64,000 bases of DNA from Flavobacteriales bacterium (GTDB taxonomy: Bacteria; Bacteroidota; Bacteroidia; Flavobacteriales_F; PHOS-HE28). The notes under the pieces are model-generated. The model did no database searches, was not told the DNA's origin, and saw only the letters and a list, made by a program, of their open reading frames with translations. A program made the position numbers and the translations under genes. Shown piece after piece: positions 1 to 7,260 of the stretch. The stretch covers positions 1-64,000 of the forward strand of contig JAEUTA010000021.1 in the NCBI GenBank assembly GCA_016788205.1, read 5' to 3'. How positions within the stretch are numbered: position 1 is the stretch's first letter; each line of letters opens with the position of its first letter.

Positions 1-169
1 GAATAGCACCGTGCAGCTGGTGGATGCACAAGGCCGGGTGATCGCCGCGACCAACTGGGGCACCGCGCAGAGCGGCTGGTACGTGGGCGATGTGGCAGCG
101 GGATGTTACGTGGTGCGTGTCCTGGATGGAACGCGCATACTGCACGCGTCTAAATGGTCGCGCACATGA
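1..169 (+). CDS. T9SS sorting-domain protein, C-terminal fragment
   Basis: Open frame running in from the window edge and ending in TGA at 167-169. The visible 55 residues resemble the last strand-rich part of a T9SS type A sorting domain, with a VDAQGRVI segment followed by a GCYVVRVLDG segment. It is a close paralogue of the C-terminus of the next gene, which has MDAQGRVI and GCYMVRILDG at matching places. The following ATG overlaps this stop as ATGA. The N-terminal function cannot be seen. Confidence 0.75.
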   Translation, partial: NSTVQLVDAQGRVIAATNWGTAQSGWYVGDVAAGCYVVRVLDGTRILHASKWSRT

Positions 170-1041
170 GGCTTCTGCACGTGGTGTTCTGCTTGTCGCT
201 GGCATTGGTCTCCAACGCCCAGCAGTGGTGCATGCCAAGTGCCACCTGGCGCTCCCGTTCGTGGAGCATCGAAGGAGGGGGTTATCGCGAGATCACCTGT
301 GAGGGTGATTCCGTCATCCTTGGCGTGCAAGCGCATCGCATGAAGTGCCGTTTCGCGGCCATCTTGTTCGGTGAACTCGTCACCAGTACCTCGTATGGTT
401 TCATCGCAGAGACGGACGACCTGCTGCGCTACTATTCGGAATGGGATGGAACACCGGACTTCGATACCCTGGCCTGGTTCGGTGCTTCCATCGGGGACCA
501 CTGGATGATCGCCCCTGAAGTGCGCGCCGATGTGATCGGTACCGGTGAGCGCATGATCGACGGTGTGCCCTTGCGTTACGTCGCCGTCGCCATGAACGGG
601 TACATCGAGCAGGATACCATCTTCGAGCGCATCGGTCCTTTGTTATTGAACCCGTTGGAACCATATATGAACTTCATGGTCGACTATGACTACGCCGGTC
701 TCCTCTGCTACCATGATGACCAGATGGGCTACCTCGTAGGTGATTCCAGCATGGAAAGTTGCATGGCCCCGTTGACGGTTCCGGATGCGCGGAACACAGA
801 TGCACATTTCACACTTTCCCCCAACCCCGGCACCGATCGGCTGAGCATCACCGCCGATCCTGCCCTAGCCTCGAACACCACCGTGCACCTCATGGACGCA
901 CAGGGCCGTGTGATCGCGACGACAAGCCTAGGTGTTGCTCGGAGTTTCTGGTCCATTGGCGAGGTGGCTCGCGGTTGTTACATGGTGCGTATCCTGGATG
1001 GAGTTCGCGCGGTGAACGCGATGAAGTGGGTGCGTGAATAG
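166..1041 (+). CDS. Secreted protein with T9SS C-terminal sorting domain
   Basis: A 291-residue protein. I chose ATG 166 rather than 154 because it overlaps the upstream stop as ATGA and gives a clean signal peptide (MRLLHVVFCLSLALVSNAQ). The middle of the protein (about residues 20-200) matches no family I recognise. The C-terminal 80 residues are sorting-domain-like: FTLSPNPGTDRLSI, then a MDAQGRVI strand and a YMVRILDG strand. Export by Sec and then the type IX system to the cell surface or medium is inferred. The shared C-terminus with the preceding fragment suggests a tandem gene duplication. Confidence 0.8.
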   Translation: MRLLHVVFCLSLALVSNAQQWCMPSATWRSRSWSIEGGGYREITCEGDSVILGVQAHRMKCRFAAILFGELVTSTSYGFIAETDDLLRYYSEWDGTPDFDTLAWFGASIGDHWMIAPEVRADVIGTGERMIDGVPLRYVAVAMNGYIEQDTIFERIGPLLLNPLEPYMNFMVDYDYAGLLCYHDDQMGYLVGDSSMESCMAPLTVPDARNTDAHFTLSPNPGTDRLSITADPALASNTTVHLMDAQGRVIATTSLGVARSFWSIGEVARGCYMVRILDGVRAVNAMKWVRE

Positions 1042-1091
1042 CGCCGTCCGAAGCTCTTGGGGGGCTGGCACCCCAACGTGATCCGCCCGGT

Positions 1092-1099
1092 TACCTTTG
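1092..1099 (+). promoter_or_regulatory. Bacteroidota -7 promoter element
   Basis: TACCTTTG fits the Bacteroidota TAnnTTTG consensus and ends 10 bases before the start codon of the LpxD-like gene. That predicts a 5' leader of only a few bases. No clear -33 TTG is visible. Confidence 0.5.
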
Positions 1100-1109
1100 G
1101 CGCACTTCC

Positions 1110-2033
1110 ATGCGCCTAGACCCACCACGGACAGCCGCCCAACTCGCCGAGCAGCTCGGTGCCACGGCCAAAGGCAACACGCAACGGCTTGTCACCGGGC
1201 TCAACGAGATCAACCGCGTGGAAGAGGGCGACCTGGTGTTCGTGGACCACGAGAAGTACTACGACAAGGCGTTGAACAGCGCGGCCACCACCATCCTCAT
1301 CAACAAGGACGTGGAGCCACCGGCGGGCAAGGCCATCATCATCTGCAACGACCCCTGCGCGGCGTACAATACGCTGGTGCGCCAGGTGATGCCGCGCCAG
1401 GCCTGGGACAGCCAGGACCCCGTGGTGGGCGAAGGCACGGAGATCCATCGCAGTGCGGTGATCGGTGCCAATGTGCGCATCGGTGCCGACTGCCTGATCA
1501 TGCCCGGCGTGGTGATCTACGAGAACACCCGCATCGGCGACCGCGTCACCATCCACGCCAACACCGTCATCGGCAGCGACCCGTTCTACTACAAGAAACG
1601 CCCCAGCGGCTACGACAAGATGGTCCCCGGTGGCAGTGTGGTGATCGAGGACGATGTGGAGATCGGTGCGCTGTGCACCATCGATCGTGGTGTAAGCACC
1701 GATACCCGCATCGGCGCAGGCACCAAGATCGACAACCACGTGCAGGTGGGTCACGATACGCTCATCGGCAGGCAGTGCCTCATCGCTTCGCACGTCGGCA
1801 TCAGCGGCGCCGTGGTGATCGAGGACAACGTAACGCTCTGGGGCCAGGTGGGCGTACCCAGCAAGTTGCGCATCGGCAAGGGCGCCACGGTGCTGGGCCA
1901 AAGCGGCCTCATCAACTCGCTGGAAGGTGGCAAGACCTACTTCGGCAGCCCGGCCGGTGAAGCGAAGATGAAGATGCGCGAGGTAGCCTTGATCGGCAAG
2001 CTGCCCGAGCTGTTCAAGAAGTTGAAGGACTGA
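1110..2033 (+). CDS. lpxD: UDP-3-O-acylglucosamine N-acyltransferase (LpxD-like)
   Basis: A 307-residue left-handed beta-helix acyltransferase. A short N-terminal domain (about 1-100, like the LpxD uridine-binding domain) is followed by hexapeptide repeats from about residue 105 to 280 (AVIGANVRIGADC, IGDRVTIHANTVIG and so on). H215 in the VGHDTLIG segment is placed like the catalytic histidine of LpxD (IAHN in E. coli). LpxD transfers a 3-hydroxyacyl chain from ACP to UDP-3-O-acylglucosamine in lipid A synthesis. It is shorter than E. coli LpxD (about 340) and resembles the second, shorter LpxD-like paralogue of Flavobacteriia, so its acceptor may differ. The next gene follows after 4 bases. 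Confidence 0.75.
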   Translation: MRLDPPRTAAQLAEQLGATAKGNTQRLVTGLNEINRVEEGDLVFVDHEKYYDKALNSAATTILINKDVEPPAGKAIIICNDPCAAYNTLVRQVMPRQAWDSQDPVVGEGTEIHRSAVIGANVRIGADCLIMPGVVIYENTRIGDRVTIHANTVIGSDPFYYKKRPSGYDKMVPGGSVVIEDDVEIGALCTIDRGVSTDTRIGAGTKIDNHVQVGHDTLIGRQCLIASHVGISGAVVIEDNVTLWGQVGVPSKLRIGKGATVLGQSGLINSLEGGKTYFGSPAGEAKMKMREVALIGKLPELFKKLKD

Positions 2034-2037
2034 ACGC

Positions 2038-3261
2038 ATGGCCCGGTTGGAACGCATCATCGAACGGCTGGACCTGAAAGAGTTCCAGTTGAAGGCGTTG
2101 CTGGACGTGACCAAGGCCATCAACAACACCGAGGATCGGGGATCCCTGCTGCGCCTGTACGAGCGCATCATCCGCGAAGACCTCGGCATCACGCGCCTGA
2201 TGTTGTTCGAGCGCACCGCGCAATGGGAGCGCATCATCGCCTTCGGCAACAACGTGGACCACGTGGCCATGGACATCGAGAACGCCTTCGGCACCTTCAC
2301 GGAGATCCAGGTGATCGGTTCGGAGAGCACGGGTAGCCTGGGCGCCTTTGATGTAGCCGTGCCCGTTTACCACCGCGGCAAGCCCTTGGCGTTCCTGCTC
2401 ATCGGGGACATCGACGAAGAAGAGCACCGCATGAGCCCCACGGTGAAGCACCTCAACTTCATCCAGACGCTGACCAACCTGATCGTGGTGGCGCTGGAGA
2501 ACCGGCGCCTCGCCGCGCAGGAGCTCGCCGGCGCACGGGCCAAACGCGAGCTGGAGCTGGCGGCCGAGATGCAGAGCATGCTGGTGCCGCACGACCTGCC
2601 CCGGAACGAACGCATCGACGCCGCAGGTTGGTACCAGCCCCACAGCGAAGTGGGCGGCGACTACTACGACCTCATCGCCCTGGCGGACGGCCGCTATGTG
2701 GCCTGCGTGGCGGACGTGAGCGGCAAAGGCATCGCTGCGGCGTTGCTCATGAGCAACTTCCAAGCGAACCTGCGCGCCAGCATACCGCACGCACAGGACC
2801 TGGAACAGCTCGTGCACGACCTCAACGGAAAGGTGCACGCCAGCGCGCGCGGCGAGCGCTTCATCACGCTCTTCATCGGTGTGGTGGACACCAACACGCG
2901 GAAGATGCGCTACATCAACAGCGGCCACAACGACCCGCTGCTGCACCACGCGAGCGGCATCACCCCGCTGCGCGACGGAAGCATCGCCCTGGGCATGATG
3001 CCGAAGCTCCCCTTCCTCAAGAGCGGCGAAGTGGACCTGCCCCCCGGCTGCACGCTGCTCTGCTTCACCGACGGCCTGGTGGAACAAGAGGACGCCAACG
3101 GCAACTCCTTCGAGACCGCCCCGCTCACCAACGTGCTCAACACGCTGTCGCGGTCAACGGCCCAAGCCATCAACGAAGCCGTCATCAGCACTTTCGAAAC
3201 GCACCGCGGCGGCCTCCCCTACCTGGACGACATCGCGCTGCTCACCTGCCGGTTCGCGTAG
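2038..3261 (+). CDS. GAF + PP2C-type (SpoIIE/RsbU) serine phosphatase
   Basis: A 407-residue soluble protein. Residues about 15-160 look like a GAF sensor domain; a short coiled coil (about 155-180) leads into a SpoIIE/PP2C phosphatase domain. Metal-binding motifs visible are GGDYYD (near 205), VADVSGKG (near 224) and FTDGLVE (near 343). Such proteins usually dephosphorylate anti-sigma-factor antagonists in partner-switching pathways. No partner kinase or STAS protein lies nearby. It starts 4 bases after the LpxD-like gene and is probably cotranscribed with it. Confidence 0.85.
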   Translation: MARLERIIERLDLKEFQLKALLDVTKAINNTEDRGSLLRLYERIIREDLGITRLMLFERTAQWERIIAFGNNVDHVAMDIENAFGTFTEIQVIGSESTGSLGAFDVAVPVYHRGKPLAFLLIGDIDEEEHRMSPTVKHLNFIQTLTNLIVVALENRRLAAQELAGARAKRELELAAEMQSMLVPHDLPRNERIDAAGWYQPHSEVGGDYYDLIALADGRYVACVADVSGKGIAAALLMSNFQANLRASIPHAQDLEQLVHDLNGKVHASARGERFITLFIGVVDTNTRKMRYINSGHNDPLLHHASGITPLRDGSIALGMMPKLPFLKSGEVDLPPGCTLLCFTDGLVEQEDANGNSFETAPLTNVLNTLSRSTAQAINEAVISTFETHRGGLPYLDDIALLTCRFA

Positions 3262-3272
3262 GGAAATGCGCA

Positions 3273-3314
3273 CATGTGGTCATGTGAGCATGTGCTCATG
3301 TGGACATGTGCCCA
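3273..3314. repeat. CATGTGNN octanucleotide array
   Basis: CATGTG recurs at 3273, 3281, 3289, 3297 and 3305, exactly every 8 bases, with varying dinucleotides between (GT, AG, CT, GA). It lies 12 bases after the phosphatase stop. It is the inverse orientation of the CACATG arrays further on. Confidence 0.9.
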
Positions 3315-3360
3315 TCACGGTACTTGAACCGTAGTGCTTTCCGAGGCCCTACCGGTATCC

Positions 3361-3678
3361 ATGCTCCTTTGTCAATTGGCCCAAGCAGCGCTATGGACCG
3401 CACACGGTCGAGCTACTCCCAACACCTCAGGTGAAGCGCATTCCATGCGCACATGGGCACATGCCCACATGGGCACATGCGCATTCTCCTCCTGCTTCGG
3501 CAACCATGCTCCTTAGTCAATTAGCCCAAGCATAGCTACAGACCGCCCACGGTCGAGCTACTCCCAACACCTCAGGTGAAGCGCATTCCATGCGCACATG
3601 TTCACATGCCCACATGGGCACATGTTCACCTGCATTCCATGCTCACATGGTCACATGCGCACTCTCCTCCCGCTTCGG
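3361..3678. repeat. Imperfect tandem duplication carrying CACATGNN arrays
   Basis: Unit A (3361-3500) and unit B (3506-3678) both begin ATGCTCCTT, share a long stretch including CGGTCGAGCTACTCCC and CTCAGGTGAAGCGCATTCC, and end in CTCCTCC(T/C)GCTTCGG. Unit A has CACATG at 3450, 3458, 3466 and 3474; unit B at 3595, 3603, 3611, 3619, 3644 and 3652, with variants at 3627 and 3636. The end of unit B is the last codons and stop of the O-antigen ligase gene, so unit A carries a duplicate of that gene's 3' end. Together with the array at 3273 this fills the 380-base gap; no gene is seen. Confidence 0.9.
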
Positions 3679-5091
3679 GTACTTCAGGTCCATCAACACC
3701 ACCAGCACAGTGCTGGCCCAGAACGGAACGCTCGCCTTGTCCAGGTCCAGGAAGTTGTTGAGGGCGGCATGGAGGTAATACGTCACTAGTCCGAGGAACA
3801 CGGCCAGCACCAGGCGGCGGTCGGTACCACTGGGCATTCGTCCGTAAAGGCGGAACATGGTAACGGCGGTGGTCACGATCAGCGAGATCATCAACAGCAT
3901 GCCGAAGACGCCCTGCTCGGCGAGCGGGCCCAGGTACTCGCTGTGCGCATTGCCGTTGAGGCCGAAGTTGGTGCTGATGATGGTGCGGTCCTCGGCCGCC
4001 TGGAAGGGCGCGTACTGGAACATGTACGTTCCGGGGCCCCAGCCGAACACGGGCTTCTCCTGCCACATGCGCAGCGCCGAGTTCCAGCGGTTGATGCGCT
4101 CCAGGTTGGAGGCATCGCTGGAGATGTTGGAGATGGAGCGCACGTGCTCGCCCATATCGTCCGATGATTCCTCGCGGTTGCGTTCCAGCGCGATGGTGAT
4201 CTGCTCACGCTCCACCCACAGCACCCCACCGCCCACCAGCAACAGGCCCACGATGACCCAGGCGGGAATGCGGAAACGCAGCACCACGAACATGCCCGCC
4301 GCACCGATGAGGCTGAGCCACGCCGCACGCGTGTAGGAGAACACCAGGCCCATGGAGATGAGCACCAGCAGCACGAAGGCCAGTCCCTTCCGCGTGCGCG
4401 AATAGCCCGGCAGGCTTACAGCGGCCAGGCTCACGGGCACGAAGAAGGCGAGGATGGCGCCGTAGCTCGTGTGGTCCTTGAAGAAGGGGCTCATCACCCA
4501 ATGCGCCGGATCATGTTCGAACCCGTGTTGCGCGTGGCGCACGAGCGTGTAGATCACCACCACGGCGAGGCCGAGCATGTAAGCCCAGAAGAAGCGATGG
4601 ATGTTCCGGGGCTCTTCGAAGGCGCGCGAGACCATGAAGTACATGGTGGTGACGAACCAGAGGCGCGCGGCGAGGAACTTGAGGGAGACCAGCGGCATGC
4701 TGCTGGGTATGGCGCACACGGCCATCCAGAGCAGTTGTGCCAGGATCACCCAGGTGATGGGGTGCTTCCACACCGCCAGCCGCACCACGCTCTTTTCCAC
4801 GGCCAGCTTCAGCAGGAAGAGCAGCGTAAGGCCCACCATGATGGGCTCCGTAGGCAGCGAAACGCCGATACCGCCCAGGTCCAGCTGCTCCAGGTTGATG
4901 GAGAGCGGCGTGGCGAACGCGATGAAGGTGAGCAGCCGGTCCGGACTGGCCACCATGGCCCAGCCGATGATGAGCGCCACCGGCAGCAGGCTGAACCAGT
5001 AGGCGCGTTGCACCATGAAGAAAGCGTTCACCAGCACGAACAGCCCGCACAGCAGCGGTATCGTCCAGTTGCGCTTCAGGGCCTGGGCCAT
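3643..5091 (-). CDS. O-antigen ligase / polymerase family membrane protein
   Basis: A 482-residue polytopic membrane protein with about 10-12 hydrophobic segments and a large hydrophilic loop at about residues 300-380 that includes GWGPGTYMFQYAPF, as in Wzy_C (WaaL/O-antigen ligase) proteins. It would polymerise, or ligate to lipid A core, an undecaprenyl-linked glycan at the periplasmic face. It starts 4 bases after the stop of a Wzz-type gene, so it is the last gene of an operon. The last codons and the TGA (3643-3645) lie inside a CACATG octanucleotide array, so the C-terminal AHVTM is repeat-encoded. Wzy and WaaL roles cannot be separated from sequence alone. Confidence 0.8.
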   Translation of the reverse strand: MAQALKRNWTIPLLCGLFVLVNAFFMVQRAYWFSLLPVALIIGWAMVASPDRLLTFIAFATPLSINLEQLDLGGIGVSLPTEPIMVGLTLLFLLKLAVEKSVVRLAVWKHPITWVILAQLLWMAVCAIPSSMPLVSLKFLAARLWFVTTMYFMVSRAFEEPRNIHRFFWAYMLGLAVVVIYTLVRHAQHGFEHDPAHWVMSPFFKDHTSYGAILAFFVPVSLAAVSLPGYSRTRKGLAFVLLVLISMGLVFSYTRAAWLSLIGAAGMFVVLRFRIPAWVIVGLLLVGGGVLWVEREQITIALERNREESSDDMGEHVRSISNISSDASNLERINRWNSALRMWQEKPVFGWGPGTYMFQYAPFQAAEDRTIISTNFGLNGNAHSEYLGPLAEQGVFGMLLMISLIVTTAVTMFRLYGRMPSGTDRRLVLAVFLGLVTYYLHAALNNFLDLDKASVPFWASTVLVVLMDLKYPKREESAHVTM

Positions 5092-5095
5092 GGGG

Positions 5096-6037
5096 TCAGG
5101 AGCGTTGTTCGCGCCAGAGCAAGAGCAGGAAGCAGAGCAACGCCGCGGACGCGGTGGCCATCAGCACGATGAGCCAGCGCACGGGGTACACCTTCTTGTC
5201 GCTCACCTCGGGATACACGATCACGTTGGTGTAGGTGAGCTCCTTGGTCACATCGTTCACCACCTGCTCGTACTGGGTCAGCAGGCGGTCGTAGTTGCCG
5301 CGGAACAGGTTGCTCATCTCGGTGAGCTGGCGGAACTCACCGCCTTTCGATTCCAGTTCCTTGATCAGCGCCAGCACCTGTTCACGTTGGCCGGCACTGC
5401 TGCCGCCGCTCAACATGCGCACGTAGCCTTTGGTGAGCTCCTTGGCCTGAGCCTCGTAGGCGAGCAGGCCGCTGTTCTTGCGCAGGGTGTCCAGCCGGGC
5501 CTCCACGGAATCCATCTTGTACCGTTCGTGCTCCAGCGCGCGTTCGGCGATGCGCAGCAACTCGTGCGACTTCTCCCGTTGCAGGCGGCGTGCCAGCAGG
5601 TTCACCTGGGTCAGCAGGGCGTTCACCATGTCGCGTGCGCGAACGGGGTCCTCGTCCACCACCTCGATCATCACGCTCTCGTACTGCGTCTTGCTGATCT
5701 CCACGCGCTCGAGGAATTCGTTGTACAGCGCGAAGTAGCCGCCCGCCTTGGTGGTGTCCAGTTCGTACACGTGCATCAGGTCGAACTGCTGGATGAGGCT
5801 GTCGCGGATGCTGTTGCTACGCAGCAGTTGCAACAGCTGGTCCGTGCGCGTCTCGATGGAATAGCTGTTCAGGTTCACCGGGTACACCGTGGCGGTGGAG
5901 AGGTAGCGCGGCTTCATGAAGCTGGGACCGCTGAAGACCGCCGAGAGCAGCACGGCCAGCACCACCACGCCGAAGAAGATGCGCGCATGCTTCACGATGA
6001 GCGCCCAGAAACGTTGGAAGGAGAGTTCGTTACCCAT
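5096..6037 (-). CDS. Wzz-type chain-length determinant protein (second copy)
   Basis: A 313-residue protein with the polysaccharide copolymerase layout: an N-terminal membrane segment (about 18-37), a long helical, coiled-coil periplasmic region, and a C-terminal segment (about 285-307) preceded by a YPVRWL motif. There is no cytoplasmic kinase domain, so it fits PCP-1/Wzz-like proteins that set the modal length of O-antigen or exopolysaccharide. It overlaps the upstream Wzz gene by 8 bases and is followed 4 bases later by the ligase. It is clearly related to its neighbour (both have RTDQLLQLL- or SEQLLQML-type and RDSLIQQFDLM- or RDRVTKQFDLM-type stretches). Confidence 0.8.
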   Translation of the reverse strand: MGNELSFQRFWALIVKHARIFFGVVVLAVLLSAVFSGPSFMKPRYLSTATVYPVNLNSYSIETRTDQLLQLLRSNSIRDSLIQQFDLMHVYELDTTKAGGYFALYNEFLERVEISKTQYESVMIEVVDEDPVRARDMVNALLTQVNLLARRLQREKSHELLRIAERALEHERYKMDSVEARLDTLRKNSGLLAYEAQAKELTKGYVRMLSGGSSAGQREQVLALIKELESKGGEFRQLTEMSNLFRGNYDRLLTQYEQVVNDVTKELTYTNVIVYPEVSDKKVYPVRWLIVLMATASAALLCFLLLLWREQRS

Positions 6038-7046
6038 TGGCGCGGATCTTTTTCACGTTGGTCTGCACCACGATCAGCAGCAGCGCGAGCAGCAAGGCGG
6101 ATACCGTGCTGATGGCCACCACCAGCCAGCGCACGGGCGAGAACTTCTTGTCCGACGGCTGCGCGCGGTTCACCACGAACTTGTGCGGCAGGTCGCTGTC
6201 CATATCGGCCTGGGCCTGCTCCAGCTTCATGCGCAGCACGCTCATGCGCTTGGTCTCGTTGAAGAGGCGGTCCTGCAGGGTGACGTAAGGGCCACCGTAC
6301 TGCGCCAGCACCTTGAAGCGCTCCTCGAACTCCTTGATGGCGCGCTGGTCGCCCTTCACGATGGCGGCTCCCAGGTATTCGTTGTAGCGCTCCGTCTGCG
6401 TGTGGTAGTCGTGCACGCCCAGTTCGCGCAGGATACGCATGCTGTCGGCCATCTGGCGGATCTCCTGGTCCAATTCCTTCACCTTGCTTTCCACCACACG
6501 GAACCCCTTGCTGGCCCGTTCGCGGGCCATCTCGGTCCACACGGTATCCACCTGGTCGGCGATGTAGTTGGCGATGTCCGAGGCGCGCTGCGGATCGGGG
6601 TCCAGCACCTGCGCCCGTACGCTGCTGAACTTGGTGCGCTCGAAGGTGATGTGCTCGGCGAACGCCTCCTGCAGCTCGGTGTTGCGCGTCCGGCTGGTAC
6701 TGTCTATGCGGTACACGGCCATCAGGTCGAACTGCTTCGTCACCCGATCGCGGATCTTGTCGCTGTGCAACATCTGCAAGAGCTGCTCGCTGTCCTCTTC
6801 ATCGCCCAGGGCCAGGATATCGTCACGCCCGGTGCTCTGCTCGTTCAACAGGGCCTTGGACACCGAGTTGGTGATCGCGGGGAACATGATCACCTCGCTC
6901 TTGTACAACGGGGTGATGAGGAAGGCGGTGACCACCCCGGCGATGGCGCCGAGCAGGGTGATGCCGATGATGAGGTTGCGACGGGCCCAGAGGAAAAGGA
7001 CGAGATCGAAAGAAGCCAGGTCCTTCCCCGTGTTGGAATTCTGCAT
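6030..7046 (-). CDS. Wzz-type chain-length determinant protein (first copy)
   Basis: A 338-residue copolymerase-like protein: membrane segment at about 25-47, an extended helical periplasmic domain, and a C-terminal segment preceded by FSPVRWLVV. It is paralogous to the next gene, with which it overlaps by 8 bases. Two different Wzz subunits side by side might form mixed rings or serve two glycans; this is inference. Start ATG at 7046 is the only plausible one; the 5' side is a 200-base spacer with short repeats. Confidence 0.8.
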   Translation of the reverse strand: MQNSNTGKDLASFDLVLFLWARRNLIIGITLLGAIAGVVTAFLITPLYKSEVIMFPAITNSVSKALLNEQSTGRDDILALGDEEDSEQLLQMLHSDKIRDRVTKQFDLMAVYRIDSTSRTRNTELQEAFAEHITFERTKFSSVRAQVLDPDPQRASDIANYIADQVDTVWTEMARERASKGFRVVESKVKELDQEIRQMADSMRILRELGVHDYHTQTERYNEYLGAAIVKGDQRAIKEFEERFKVLAQYGGPYVTLQDRLFNETKRMSVLRMKLEQAQADMDSDLPHKFVVNRAQPSDKKFSPVRWLVVAISTVSALLLALLLIVVQTNVKKIRANG

Positions 7047-7160
7047 GCGTTCCGCGAAAAGAGGGCCTAAAGTACAGGTTAGCCCCTAGCGGGGGCCGGG
7101 CCCAAGGCCTTGCCGGGAACGCGGGGAACGGGGGCTTGGTATGCGGGGTCGAGTTTCCAC

Positions 7161-7185
7161 CGCAAAGGCGCTAAGGACGCCAAGG
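7161..7185. repeat. Short CGCnAAGG array
   Basis: CGCAAAGG, CGCTAAGG and CGCCAAGG at 7161, 7169 and 7178, spaced 8 and 9 bases. It resembles simple GCAAAGGCGC-type elements common in intergenic DNA of environmental Bacteroidota. Confidence 0.6.
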
Positions 7186-7214
7186 GCATCGGGGGAGCAG
7201 GTAGCCCCTTGCAT

Positions 7215-7260
7215 CCATTGTCCCATTGTTCCATTGTTCCATTGCTCTATCGCTCCATCC
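7215..7260. repeat. CCATTGNN octanucleotide array overlapping the flippase stop
   Basis: CCATTG or variants at 7215, 7223, 7231, 7239, 7247 (CTATCG) and 7255 (CCATCC), strictly every 8 bases. The flippase stop codon (complement of CTA at 7247-7249) and its last codons lie within the array. Confidence 0.85.

Noticed and set aside
3273..3678. Possible CRISPR array
   Set aside because: The 8-base period with 2-base variable positions leaves no spacers, and no cas gene is present.
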